Assembly: GCA_037577475.1 (NCBI GenBank)
Contig: CM075202.1
Coordinates: forward strand, 8,977,501 to 9,041,500
Reading direction: 5' to 3'
From: Chaunax sp. Z400
Taxonomy: Eukaryota > Chordata > Actinopteri > Lophiiformes > Chaunacidae
Length of the DNA stretch: 64,000 bases
Made by a program: the position numbers and the translations under genes. The notes beneath the pieces are model-generated. The model was given only the letters and a program-made list of their open reading frames with translations. It had not been told where the DNA came from and did no database searches. Below are positions 12,339-23,892 of this stretch, piece after piece. Each line of letters begins with the position of its first letter. Position 1 is the first letter of the stretch.

Positions 12339-13750
12339 AGGCTAGGGTTAGGGTTAGGGTTTGAGCTAGGGTTAGGGTTAGGGTTAGGGTTTGAGCTAGG
12401 GTTAGGGTTAGGGTTAGGGTTTGAGCTAGGGTTAGGGTTAGGGTTAGGGTTTGAGATAGGGTTAGGGTTAGGGTTAGGGTTTGAATTAGGGTTAGGGTTA
12501 GGGTTTGAGCGAGGGTTAAGGTTAGGGTTATGGTTTGAGCTAGGGTTAGGGTTAGGGTTAGGGTTTGAGCTAGGGTTAGGGTTAGGGTTTGAGCTAGGGT
12601 TAGGGTTAGGGTTTGAGCTAGGGTTAGGGTTAGGGTTTGAGCTAGGGTTAGGGTTAGGGTTTGAGCTAGGGTTAGGGTTTGAGCTAGGGTTAGGGTTAGG
12701 GTTTGAGCGAGGGTTAGGGTTAGGGTTTGAGCTAGGGTTAGGGTTAGGGTTAGGGTTTGAGCTAGGGTTAGGGTTAGGGTTTGAGCTAGGGTTAGGGTTA
12801 GGGTTTGAGCTAGGGTTAGGGTTAGGGTTTGAGCTAGGGTTAGGGTTAGGGTTAGGGTTTGAGCTAGGGTTAGGGTTAGGGTTTGAGCTAGGTTTAGGGT
12901 TAGGTTTAGGGTTTGAGCTAGGGTTAGGGTTAGGGTTAGGGTTTGAGCTAGGGTTAGGGTTAGGGTTTGAGCTAGGGTTAGGTTTAGGGTTAGGGTTTGA
13001 GCTAGGGTTAGGGTTAGGGTTAGGGTTTGAGCTAGGGTTAGGGTTAGGGTTTTGAGGTAGGGTTAGGGTTAGGGTTAGGGTTTGAGCTAGGGTTAGGGTT
13101 AGGGTTTGAGCTAGGGTTAGGGTTAGGGTTAGGGTTTGAGCTAGGGTTAGGGTTAGGGTTTGAGCTAGGGTTAGCGTTAGGTTTTGAGCTAGGGTTAGGG
13201 TTAGGGTTTGAGCTAGGGTTAGGGTTAGGGTTTGAGCTAGGGTTAGGGTTAGGGTTTGAGCTAGGGTTAGGGTTAGGGTTTGAGCTAGGGTTAGGGTTAG
13301 GGTTAGGGTTTGAGCTAGGGTTAGGGTTAGGGTTAGGGTTTGAGCTAGGGTTAGGGTTAGGGTTTGAGCTAGGGTTAGGGTTAGGGTTAGGGTTTGAGCT
13401 AGGGTTAGGGTTAGAGTTTGAGCTAGGGTTAGGGTTAGGGTTAGGGTTTGAGCTAGGGTTAGGGTTAGGGTTTGAGCTAGGGTTAGGGTTAGGGTTTGAG
13501 CTAGGGTTAGGGTTAGGGTTAGGGTTTGAGCTAGGGTTAGGGTTAGGGTTTGAGCTAGGGTTAGGGTTAGGGTTTGAGCTAGGGTTAGGGTTAGGGTTAG
13601 GGTTTGAGCTAGGGTTAGGGTTAGGGTTAGGGTTTGAGCTAGGGTTAGGGTTTGAGCTTGGGTTAGGGTTAGGGTTTGAGCTAGGGTTAGGGTTAGGGTT
13701 TGAGCTAGGGTTAGGGTTAGGGTTTGAGCTAGGGTTAGGGTTAGGGTTAG
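12339..13750 (+). repeat. Telomere-like array, TTTGAG-punctuated, block 3
   Basis: It is closely similar to block 2, with shared marker variants in the same order, including the GAGATAGGG/GAATTAGGG/GAGCGAGGG cluster near its left end and a GCGTTAGG variant near 13174. It differs by insertion or loss of whole 24/30-bp units and one single-base insertion near 13053. Confidence 0.93.
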
Positions 13751-13753
13751 GGA

Positions 13754-14626
13754 CTCGGGGATGAGGTCCGTCTAGGGGTTTATCGGTTTTCTGAGTACGC
13801 CAGCAGTTGTCCCGAGTCTCTACGACCTACGGTTCCCGAGATATGACTTGTATTTTGGGGAATTTCTGGACTGTTTGTATCTCGGGAATGGAAGGTCGTA
13901 GAGAATCGGGGATGAGGTCCCTCTAGGGGTTTATGGGTTTTCTGGGTACGCCAGCAGTTGTTCCGAGTCTCTACGACCTACGGTTCCCGAGATATGACCT
14001 GTATTTTGGGGAATTTTTGGACTGTTTGTATCTCTGGAACGGAAGGTCGTAGAGACTCAGGGATGAGGTCCGTCTAGGGGTTTATGGGTTTTCTGGGTAC
14101 GCCAGCAGTTGTCCCGAGTCTCTAAGACCTACGGTTCTCGAGATATGACCTGTATTTTGGGGAATTGTTGGACTGTTTGTATCTCGGGAACGGAAGGTCG
14201 TAGAGACTCGGGTATGAGGTCCGTCTAGGGGTTTATGGGTTTTCTGGGTACGCCAGCAGTTGTCCCGAGTCTCTACGACCTACGGTTCCCGAGATATGAC
14301 CTGTATTTTTGGGTATTTTTGGATTGTTTGTATCTCGGGAACGGAAGGTCGTAGAGACTCGGGGACAAGTCTGGCATGTTCAAAGACCCCGAATTATGTC
14401 CGACGGATCAGGGTCCCGAGTCTCTACGACCTTCCATTCCCAAGTTATAGACCGAAATGTTTCCCCCATTGGAATGAATGGGTGCCAGTTGGAGTGAAAA
14501 TTTTACTAAGTGTTGAGGTCAAAATCGTGTCTGCAGGAAGTGTCTAGGAGCACGTTTCAGGCCATTTGGAGTTGATTGGTACCATTTGTGTAGTAACTTT
14601 TTTTAAACCCATACTTCTATGGGTTT
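13754..14626 (+). repeat. Non-telomeric cassette 3 (four 151-bp monomers plus tail)
   Basis: Monomers start at 13754, 13905, 14056 and 14207, and the tail unit begins at 14358. Compared with cassette 2, the monomer type with CCGGCAG and the following one are missing, and the last monomer looks like a junction of two types. Unequal exchange between monomers explains this. The tail hairpin is intact. Confidence 0.92.
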
Positions 14627-16190
14627 AGGCTAGGGTTAGGGTTAGGGTTTGAGCTAGGGTTAGGGTTGGGGTTAGGGTTTGAGCTAGGGTTAGGGTTAGG
14701 GTTAGGGTTTGAGCTAGGGTTAGGGTTAGGGTTAGGGTTTGAGATAGGGTTAGGGTTAGGGTTTGAATTAGGGTTAGGGTTAGGGTTTGAGCTAGGGTTA
14801 GGGTTAGGGTTATGGTTTGAGCTAGGGTTAGGGTTAGGGTTAGAGCTAGGGTTAGGGTTTGAGATAGGGTTAGGGTTAGGGTTAGGGTTTGAATTAGGGT
14901 TAGGGTTAGGGTTTGAGCGAGGGTTAGGGTTAGGGTTATGGTTTGAGCTAGGGTTAGGGTTAGGGTTAGGGTTTGAGCTAGGGTTAGTGTTAGGGTTTGA
15001 GCTAGGGTTAGGGTTAGGGTTTGAGCTAGGGTTAGGGTTAGGGTTTGAGCTAGGGTTAGGGTTAGGGTTTGAGCTAGGGTTAGGGTTAGGGTTTGAGCTA
15101 GGGTTAGGGTTTGAGCTAGGGTTAGGGTTAGGGTTTGAGCGAGGGTTAGGGTTAGGGTTTGAGCTAGGGTTAGGGTTAGGGTTAGGGTTTGAGCTAGGGT
15201 TAGGGTTAGGGTTTGAGCTAGGGTTAGGGTTAGGGTTTGAGCTAGGGTTAGGGTTAGGGTTTGAGCTAGGGTTAGGGTTAGGGTTAGGGTTTGAGCTAGG
15301 GTTAGGGTTAGGGTTTGAGCTAGGTTTAGGGTTAGGGTTAGGTTTAGGGTTTGAGCTAGGGTTAGGGTTAGGGTTAGGGTTAGGGTTTGAGCTAGGGTTA
15401 GGGTTAGGGTTTGAGCTAGGGTTAGGTTTAGGGTTAGGGTTTGAGCTAGGGTTAGGGTTAGGGTTAGGGTTTGAGCTAGGGTTAGGGTTAGGGTTTGAGG
15501 TAGGGTTAGGGTTAGGGTTAGGGTTTGAGCTAGGGTTAGGGTTAGGGTTTGAGCTAGGGTTAGGGTTAGGGTTAGGGTTTGAGCTAGGGTTAGGGTTTGA
15601 GCTAGGGTTAGCGTTAGGTTTTGAGCTAGGGTTAGGGTTAGGGTTTGAGCTAGGGTTAGGGTTAGGGTTAGGGTTTGAGCTAGGGTTAGGGTTAGGGTTT
15701 GAGCTAGGGTTAGGGTTAGGGTTTGAGCTAGGGTTAGGGTTAGGGTTTGAGCTAGGGTTAGGGTTAGGGTTTGAGCTAGGGTTAGGGTTAGGGTTTGAGC
15801 TAGGGTTAGGGTTAGGGTTTGAGCTAGGGTTAGGGTTAGGGTTAGGGTTTGAGCTAGGGTTAGGGTTAGGGTTTGAGCTAGGGTTAGGGTTAGGGTTTGA
15901 GCTAGGGTTAGGGTTAGGGTTTGAGCTAGGGTTAGGGTTAGGGTTTGAGCTAGGGTTAGGGTTTGAGCTAGGGTTAGGGTTAGGCTTAGGGTTTGAGCTA
16001 GGGTTAGGGTTAGGGTTAGGGTTTGAGCTAGGGTTAGGGTTAGGGTTTGAGCTAGGGTTAGGGTTTGAGCTTGGGTTAGGGTTAGGGTTTGAGCTAGGGT
16101 TAGGGTTAGGGTTTGAGCTAGGGTTAGGGTTAGGGTTTGAGCTAGGGTTAGGGTTAGGGTTTGAGCTAGGGTTAGGGTTAGGGTTAGGGA
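14627..16190 (+). repeat. Telomere-like array, TTTGAG-punctuated, block 4
   Basis: Same unit structure as blocks 2 and 3, with an extra internal stretch around 14.85-14.95 kb that repeats the GAGATAGGG/GAATTAGGG cluster. A TTGGGG variant near 14667 is shared with the block after cassette 4. Confidence 0.92.
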
Positions 16191-17365
16191 CTCGGGGATG
16201 AGGTCCGTCTAGGGGTTTATCGGTTTTCTGAGTACGCCAGCAGTTGTCCCGAGTCTCTACGACCTACGGTTCCCGAGATATGACCTGTATTTTGGGGAAT
16301 TTCTGGACTGTTTGTATCTCGGGAATGGAAGGTCGTAGAGAATCGGGGATGAGGTCCCTCTAGGGGTTTATGGGTTTTCTGGGTACGCCAGCAGTTGTTC
16401 CGAGTCTCTACGACCTACGGTTCCCGAGATATGACCTGTATTTTGGGGAATTTTTGGACTGTTTGTATCTCTGGAACGGAAGGTCGTAGAGACTCGGGTA
16501 TGAGGTCCGTCTAGGGGTTTATGGGTTTTCTGAGTACGCCAGCATTTGTCCCGAGTCTCTACGACCTACGGTTCCCGAGATATGACCTGTATTTTGGGGA
16601 ATTTTTGGACTGTTTGTATCTCGGGAACGGAAGGTCGTAGAGAATCGGGGATGAGGTCCCTCTAGGGGTTTATGGGTTTTCTGGGTACGCCAGCAGTTGT
16701 TCCGAGTCTCTACGACCTACGGTTCCCGAGATATGACCTGTATTTTGGGGAATTTTTGGACTGTTTGTATCTCTGGAACGGAAGGTCGTAGAGACTCAGG
16801 GATGAGGTCCGTCTAGGGGTTTATGGGTTTTCTGGGTACGCCAGCAGTTGTCCCAAGTCTCTAAGACCTACGGTTCCCAAGATATGACCTGTATTTTGGG
16901 GAATTGTTGGACTGTTTGTATCTCGGGAACGGAAGGTCGTAGAGACTCGGGGATGAGGTCCGTCTAGGGGTTTATGGGTTTTCTGGGTACGCCGGCAGTT
17001 GTTCCGAGTCTCTACGACCTACGGTTCCCGAGATATGACCTGTATTTTTGGGTCTTTTTGGATTGTTTGTATCTCGGGAACGGAAGGTCGTAGAGACTCG
17101 GGGACAAGTCTGGCGTGTTCAAAGACCCCGAATTATGTCCGACGGATCAGGGTCACGAGTCTCTACGACCTTCCATTCCCAAGTTATAGACCGAAATGTT
17201 TCCCCCATTGGAATGAATGGGTGCCAGTTGGAGTGAAAATTTTACTAAGTGTTGAGGTCAAAATCGTGTCTGCAGGAAGTGTCTAGGAGCACGTTTCAGG
17301 CCATTTGGAGTTGATTGGTACCATTTGTGTAGTAACTTTTTTTAAACCCATACTTCTATGGGTTT
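16191..17365 (+). repeat. Non-telomeric cassette 4 (six 151-bp monomers plus tail)
   Basis: Monomers start at 16191, 16342, 16493, 16644, 16795 and 16946, and the tail unit begins at 17097. This is the longest of the four cassettes. The monomer type with the CCCTCTAGG variant appears twice, two monomers apart, which suggests an internal two-monomer duplication. Confidence 0.92.
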
Positions 17366-20300
17366 AGGCTAGGGTTAGGGTTAGGGTTTGAGCTAGGGTT
17401 AGGGTTGGGGTTAGGGTTTGAGCTAGGGTTAGGGTTAGGGTTTGAGCTAGGGTTAGGGTTAGGGTTAGGGTTTGAGATAGGGTTAGGGTTAGGGTTTGAA
17501 TTAGGGCTAGGGTTAGGGTTTGAATTAGGGTTAGGGTTAGGGTTTGAGCTAGGGTTAGGGTTATGGTTTGAGCTAGGGTTAGGGTTAGGGTTAGGGTTAG
17601 AGCTAGGGTTGGGGTTAGAGCTAGGGTTAGGGTTAGAGCTAGGGTTAGAGTTAGGGTTAGGGTTAGGGTTAGGGTCAGAGCATCGGGTTAGGGTTAGGGT
17701 TTTAGCTAGGGTTAGGGTTAGAGCGTGGGTTAGGGTTAGGGTTAGAGCTAGAGCGTGGGTTGGAGCTAGAGTTAGGGTTAGAGCTAGGGTTAGGGTTAGA
17801 GCTAGGGTTAGGGTTAGGGTTAGAGCTAGGGTTAGGGTTAGAGCTAGGGTTAGGGTTAGAGCTAGGGTTAGGGTTAAGGTCAGAGCTAGGGTTAGGGTTA
17901 GGGTTTGAGCTAGGGTTAGGGTCAGAGCGAGGGTTAGGGTTAGGGTTAGAGCTAGAGTTAGGGCTAGAGCTAGGGTTAGGGCTAGGGTTAGGGTTAGAGC
18001 TAGGGTTAGGGCTAGGGTTAGAGCTAGGGTTAGGGTAAGAGCTAGGGTTAGGGTTTGAGCTAGGGTTAGGGTTAGAGCTAGGGTTAGGGTTTGAGCTAAG
18101 GTTAGGGTTAGAGCTAGGGTTAGGGCTAGGGTTAGGGTTAGAGCTAGGGTTAGGGTTAGAGCTAGGGTTAGGGTTAGGGTTTGAGCTAAGGTTAGGGTTA
18201 GGGCTAGGGTTAGGGTTAGAGCTAGGGTTAGGGTTAGGGTTAGAGCTAGGGTTAGGGTTAGAGCTAGGGTTAGGGTTAGAGCTAGGGTTAGGGTTACAGC
18301 TAGGGTTAGGGTTAGAGCTAGGGTTAGGGTTAGGGTTCTAGCTAGAATTAGGGTTAGAGCTAGGGTTAGGGTTACAGCTAGGGTTAGGGTTTGAGCTAGG
18401 GTTAGGGTTAGGGTTAGAGCTAGGGTTAGGGTTACAGCTAGGGTTAGGGTTAGAGCTAGGGTTAGGGTTAGAGCTAGGGTTAGGGTTAGAGCTAGGGTTA
18501 GGGTTAGGGTTAGAGCTAGGGTTAGGGTTAGAGCTAGGGTTTAGGGTTAGAGCTAGGGTTAGGGTTAGAGCTAGGGTTAGGGTTAGGGTTAGAGCTAGGG
18601 TTAGGGTTAGGGTTAGAGCTAGGGTTAGGGTTACAGCTAGGGTTAGGGTTACAGCTAGGGTTAGGGTTACAGCTAGGGTTAAGGGTTAGAGCTAGGGTTA
18701 GTGTTAGAGCTAGAGTTAGGGTTAGAGCTAGGGTTAGGGTTAGGGTTAAAGCTAGAGTTAGGGTTAGGGTTAAAGCTAGAGTTAGGGTTAGAGCTAGGGT
18801 TAGGGTTAGAGCTAGGGTTAGGGTTTGAGCTAGGGTTAGGGTTAGAGCTAGGGTTAGGGTTAGAGCTAGGGTTAGGGTTAGGGTTAGAGCTAGAGTTAGG
18901 GTTAGAGCTAGGGTTAGGGTTAGAGCTAGGGTTAGAGCTAGAGTGAGGGTTACAGCTAGGGTTAGGGTTACAGCTAGGGTTAAGGGTTAGAGCTAGGGTT
19001 AGGGTTAGAGCTAGAGTTAGGGTTAGAGCTAGGGTTAGAGCTAGGGTTAGGTTTAGGGTTTGAGCTAGGGTTAGGGTTAGAGCTAGGGTTAGGGTTAAGG
19101 TGAGAGCTAGGGTTAGGGTTAGGGTTTGAGCTAGGGTTAGGGTAAGAGCGAGGGTTATGGTTAGGGTTAGAGCTAGAGTTAGGGCTAGAGCTAGGGTTAG
19201 GGTTAGAGCTAGGGTTAGGGTTAGGGTTAGGGTTTGAGCTAGGGCTAGGGTTAGAGCTAGGGTTAGGGTTAGAGCTAGAGTTAAGGTTAGAGCTAGGGTT
19301 AGGGTTAGAGCTAGGGTTAGGGTTAGAGCTAGAGTTAGGGTTAGAGCTAGGGTTAGGGTTAGAGCTAGGGTTAGGGTTTGAGCTAGGGTTAGGGTTTGAG
19401 CTAGGGTTAGGGTTAGAGCTAGGGTTAGGGTTAGAGCTAGAGTTAGGGTTAGAGCTAGGGTTAGGGTTAGAGCTAGGGTTAGGGTTAGAGCTAGAGTTAG
19501 GGTTAGGGTTAGAGTTAGGGTAAGGGTTTGAGCTAGGGTTAGGGCTCTAGCTAGAATTAGGGTTTGAGCTAGGGTTAGGGTTAGGGTTAGAGCTAGGGTT
19601 AGGGTTAGGGTTAGAGCTAGGGTTAGGGTTAGGGTTAGAGCTAGGGTTAGGGTTAAAGCTAGAGTTAGGGTTAGGGTTAAAGCTAGAGTTAGAGCTAGGG
19701 TTAGGGTTAGAGCTAGGGTTAGGGTTTGAGCTAGGGTTAGGGTTTGAGCTAGGGTTTGAGCTAGGGTTAAGGTTTGAGCTAGGGTTAGGGTTAGAGCTAG
19801 GGTTAGGGTTAGAGCTAGGGTTAGGGTTAGGGTTAGAGCTAGAGTTAGGGTTAGAGCTAGGGTTAGGGTTAGAGCTAGGGTTAGAGCTAGAGTGAGGGTT
19901 AGAGCTAGGGTTAGGGTTAAGGTCAGAGCATCGGGTTAGGGTTAGGGTTTTAGCTAGGGTTAGGGTTAGAGCGTGGGTTAGGGTTAGGGTTAGAGCTAGA
20001 GCGTGGGTTGGAGCTAGAGTTAGGGTTAGAGCTAGGGTTAGAGCTAGGGTTAGGGTTAGAGCTAGGGTTAGGGTTAGAGCTAGGGTTAGGGTTAGGGTTA
20101 GAGCTAGGGTTAGGGTTAGAGCTAGGGTTAGGGTTAGAGCTAGGGTTAGGGTTAGAGCTAGGGATTGAGCTGGGTTAGGGCTAGGGTTAGGGTTAGAGCT
20201 AGGGTTAGGGTTAGGGCTCTAGCTAGAATTAGGGTTAGAGCTAGGGTTAGGGTTAGGGTTAGAGCTAGGGTTAGGGTTAGAGCTAGGGTTAGGGTTTGAG

Positions 20301-23300
20301 TTAGGGTTAGGGTTAGGGTTAGAGCTAGGGTTAGGGTTACAGCTAGGGTTAGGGTTAGGGTTTGAGCTAGGGTTAGGGTTAGGGTTTGAGGTAGGGTTAG
20401 GGTTAGTGCTAGGGTTAGGGTTCGGGTCAGAGCTAGGGTTAGGGTTAGAGCTAGGGTTAGAGTTAGAGCTAGAGTTAGGGTTTGGGTTTGAGCTAGGGTT
20501 AGGGTTTGAGCTAGGGTTTGAGCTAGGGTTAAGGTCAGAGCTAGGGTTAGGGTTAGTGTTTGAGCTAGGGTTAGGGTTAGAGCGAGGGTTAGGGTTAGGG
20601 TTTGAGCTAGGGTTAGGGTTAGAGTGAGGGTTAGGGTTAGAGCTAGAGTTAGGGTTAGGGTTAGGGTTAGAGCTAGGGTTCGGGTTAGGGTTAGAACTAG
20701 GGTTAGGGTTAGGCTTAGAGCTAGGGTTAGGGTTAGGGTTAGGGTTTGAGCTAGGGTTAGGGCTAGGGTTAGGGTTAGAGCTAGAGTTAGGGTTAGAGCT
20801 AGAGTTAGGGTTTGAGCTAGGGTTAGGGTTAGAGCTAGGGTTAGGGTTAGAGCTAGAGTTAGGGTTAGGGTTTGAGCTAGGGTTTGAGCTAGGGTTAAGG
20901 TCAGAGCTAGGGTTAGGGTTAGTGTTTGAGCTAGGGTTAGGGTTAGAGCGAGGGTTAGGGTTAGGGTTTGGGTTAGGGTTAGGGTTAGAGCGAGGGTTAG
21001 GGTTAGAGCGAGGGTTAGGATTAGGGCTAGGGTTAGGGTTAGAGCTACGGTTAGGGTTAGGGTTAGAGCTAGGGTTAGGCTTAGAGCTAGGGTTAGGGTT
21101 AGGCTTAGAGTTAGGGTTAGCGTTTGAGCTAGGGTTAGGGTTAGGGTTAGAGCTAGGATTAGGGTTAGGGTTAGAGCTAGGGTTAGGGTTAGGGTTAGAG
21201 CTAGGGTTAGGGTTAGGGCTAGAGCAAGGGTTAGGGTTAGGGTTTGAGCTAGGGTTAGGGTTAGAGCTAGGGTTAGGGTTAGGGTTTGAGCTAGGGTTAG
21301 GGTTAAGGTTTGAGCTAGGGTTAGGGTTAGGGTTAGAGCTAGGGTTAGGGTTAGAGCTAGGGTTAGAGCTAGGGTTAGGGTTAGGGTTAGAGCTAGGGTT
21401 AGGGTTAGAGCTAGGGTTAGGGTTAGAGCTAGGGTTAGGGTTAGGGTTTGAGCTAGGGTTAGGGTTAGGGTTTGAGCTAGGGTTAGGGTTAGGGTTAGAG
21501 CTAGGGTTAGGGTTACAGCTAGGGTTAGGGTTAGAGCTAGGGTTAGGGTTAGGGTTAGAGCTAGAGTTAGGGTTAGAGCTAGAGTTAGGGTTAGAGCTAG
21601 GGTTAGGGTTAGAGCTAGGGTTAGGGTTAGAGCTAGGGTTAGGGTTAGGGTTTGAGCTAGGGTTAGGGTTAGGGTTTGAGCTAGGGTTAGGGTTAGGGTT
21701 AGAGCTAGGGTTAGGGTTACAGCTAGGGTTAGGGTTAGAGCTAGGGTTAGGGTTAGGGTTAGAGCTAGAGTTAGGGTTAGAGCTAGAGTTAGGGTTAGAG
21801 CTAGGGTTAGGGTTAGAGCTAGGGTTAGGGTTAGAGCTAGGGTTAGGGTTAGGGTTAGAGCTAGGGTTAGGGTTAGAGCTAGGGTTAGGGTTAGAGCTAG
21901 GGTTAGGGTTAGAGCTAGGGTTAGGGTTACAGCTAGGGTTAGGGTTACAGCTAGGGTTAGGGTTTGAGCTAGGGTTAGGGTTTGAGCTAGGGTTAGGGTT
22001 AGAGCTAGGGTTAGGGTTAGGGTTAGAGCTAGGGTTAGGGTTTGAGCTAGGGTTAGGGTTAAGGTTTGAGCTAGGGTTAGGGTTAGGGTTAGAGCTAGGG
22101 TTAGGGTTACAGCTAGGGTTAGGGTTAGAGCTAGGGTTAGGGTTAGAGCTAGGGTTAGGGTTAGGGTTAGAGCTAGGGTTAGGGTTACAGCTAGGGTTAG
22201 GGTTAGAGCTAGGGTTAGAGCTAGAGTTAGGGTTAGGGTTAGAGCTAGGGTTAAGGTCAGAGCTAGGGTTAGGGTTAGTGTTTGAGCTAGGGTTAGGGTT
22301 AGAGCGAGGGTTAGGGTTAGGGTTTGAGCTAGGGTTAGGGTTAGAGCGAGGGTTAGGATTAGAGCTAGAGTTAGGGTTAGGGCTAGGGTTAGGGTTAGAG
22401 CTAGGGTTAGGGTTAGGGTTAGAGCTAGGGTTAGGGTTAGGCTTAGAGCTAGGGTTAGGGTTAGGGTTTGAGCTAGGGTTAGGGTTAGGGCTAGGGCTAG
22501 GGCTAGGGTTAGAGCTAGGGTTAGGGTTAGAGCTAGGGTTAGGGTTAGGGTTAGAGTTAGGGTTAGAGCTAGGGTTAGGGTTAGGGTTAGAGCTAGGGTT
22601 AGGGTTAGAGCTAGGGTTAGGGTTAGGGTTAGGGTTAGAGCTAGGGTTAGGGTTAGAGCTAGGGTTAGGGTTAGGGTTTGAGCTAGGGTTAGGGTTAGGG
22701 TTAGAGCTAGGGTTAGGGTTACAGCTAGGGTTAGGGTTAGAGCTAGGGTTAGGGTTAGAGCTAGAGTTAGGGTTAGAGCTAGGGCTAGGGTTAGAGCTAG
22801 GGTTAGGGTTAGAGCTAGGGTTAGGGTTAGGGTTAGACCTAGGGTTAGGGTTACAGCTAGGGTTAGGGTTAGAGCTAGGGTTAGGGTTACAGCCAGGGTT
22901 AGGGTTAGGGTTTGAGCTAGGGTTAGGGTTAAGGTTTGAGCTAGGGTTAGGGTTATAGGGTTAGGGTTTGAGCTAGGGTTAGGGTTATAGGGTTAGGGTT
23001 TGAGCTAGGGTTAGGGTTATAGGGTTAAGGTTTGAGCTAGGGTTAGGGTTAGGGTTAGAGCTAGGGTTAGGGTTAGAGCTAGGGTTAGGGTTAGGGTTAG
23101 AGCTAGGGTTAGGGTTAGAGCTAGGGTTAGGGTTAGGGTTAGAGCTAGGGTTAGGGTTTGAGCTAGGGTTAGGGTTAGAGCTAGGGTTAGGGTTACAGCT
23201 AGGGTTAGGGTTAGAGTTAGGGTTAGAGCTAGGGTTAGGGTTAGGGTTTGAGCTAGGGTTAGGGTTAGGGTTAGAGCTAGGGTTAGGGTTAGAGCTAGGG

Positions 23301-23859
23301 TCAGGGTTAGGGTTAGAGCTAGGTTTAGGGTTAGAGCTAGGGTTAGGGTTACAGCTAGGGTTAGGGTTAGAGCTAGGGTTAGGGTTACAGCTAGGGTTAG
23401 GGTTAGAGCTAGGGTTAGGGTTACAGCTAGGGTTAGGGTTAGGGCTAGGGTTAGGGTTACAGCTAGGGTTAGGGTTAGGGTTAGAGCTAGGGTTAGGGTT
23501 AGGGTTCGAGCTAGGGTTAGGGTTCGAGCTAGGGTTAGGGTTCGAGCTAGGGTTAGGGTTAGAGCTAGGGTTAGGGTTAGAGCTAGGGTTAGGGTTAGGG
23601 TTAGAGCTAGGGTTAGGGTTAGGGTTAGGGTTTGAGCTAGGGTTAGGGTTAGGGTTAGAGCTAGGGTTAGGGTTACAGCTAGGGTTAGGGTTAGAGCTAG
23701 GGTTAGGGTTAGGGTTAGGGTTTGAGCTAAGGTTAGGGTTAGAGCTAGGGTTAGGGCTAGGGTTAGGGTTAGAGCTAGGGTTAGGGTTAGAGCTAGGGTT
23801 AGGGTTAGGGTTAGGGTTAGAGCTAGGGTTAGGGTTAGAGCTAGGGTTAGGGTTAGGGT
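17366..23859 (+). repeat. Telomere-like satellite array, TTAGAG-punctuated domain
   Basis: From about 17.6 kb the punctuation hexamer changes from TTTGAG to mainly TTAGAG, with TTACAG, TTAAAG and scattered TTTGAG. Units become 18 or 24 bp. The array is more diverged than the left part. A marker string with GTCAGAGCATCGGG occurs at 17673 and 19921 (offset 2,248 bp) with matching flanks. Another string ending in TTAGTGTTTGAG recurs near 20.53, 20.90 and 22.25 kb. Three TTATAGGG insertions lie at 22.95-23.03 kb. The long open frames (for example 20922-22958) are register effects of 6-bp repeats, not genes. Confidence 0.93.
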
Positions 23860-23892
23860 TGTCTCAATCAATATAATCCTTTTTTTCCATAT

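Noticed and set aside
9487..17286. Recurrent 95- and 62-codon frames in the cassettes
   Set aside because: They recur only because the cassette is duplicated. They overlap each other, span the monomer-tail junction, and show no protein-like feature.
8981..17365. CRISPR-like array
   Set aside because: The 151-bp monomers are directly adjacent tandem repeats without spacers, in a vertebrate genome.
1..23859. A true chromosome end at the left of the window
   Set aside because: A left-hand telomere on the + strand would read CCCTAA. Here it reads TTAGGG, and the array is full of fixed variant hexamers, so it is interstitial or subtelomeric satellite.
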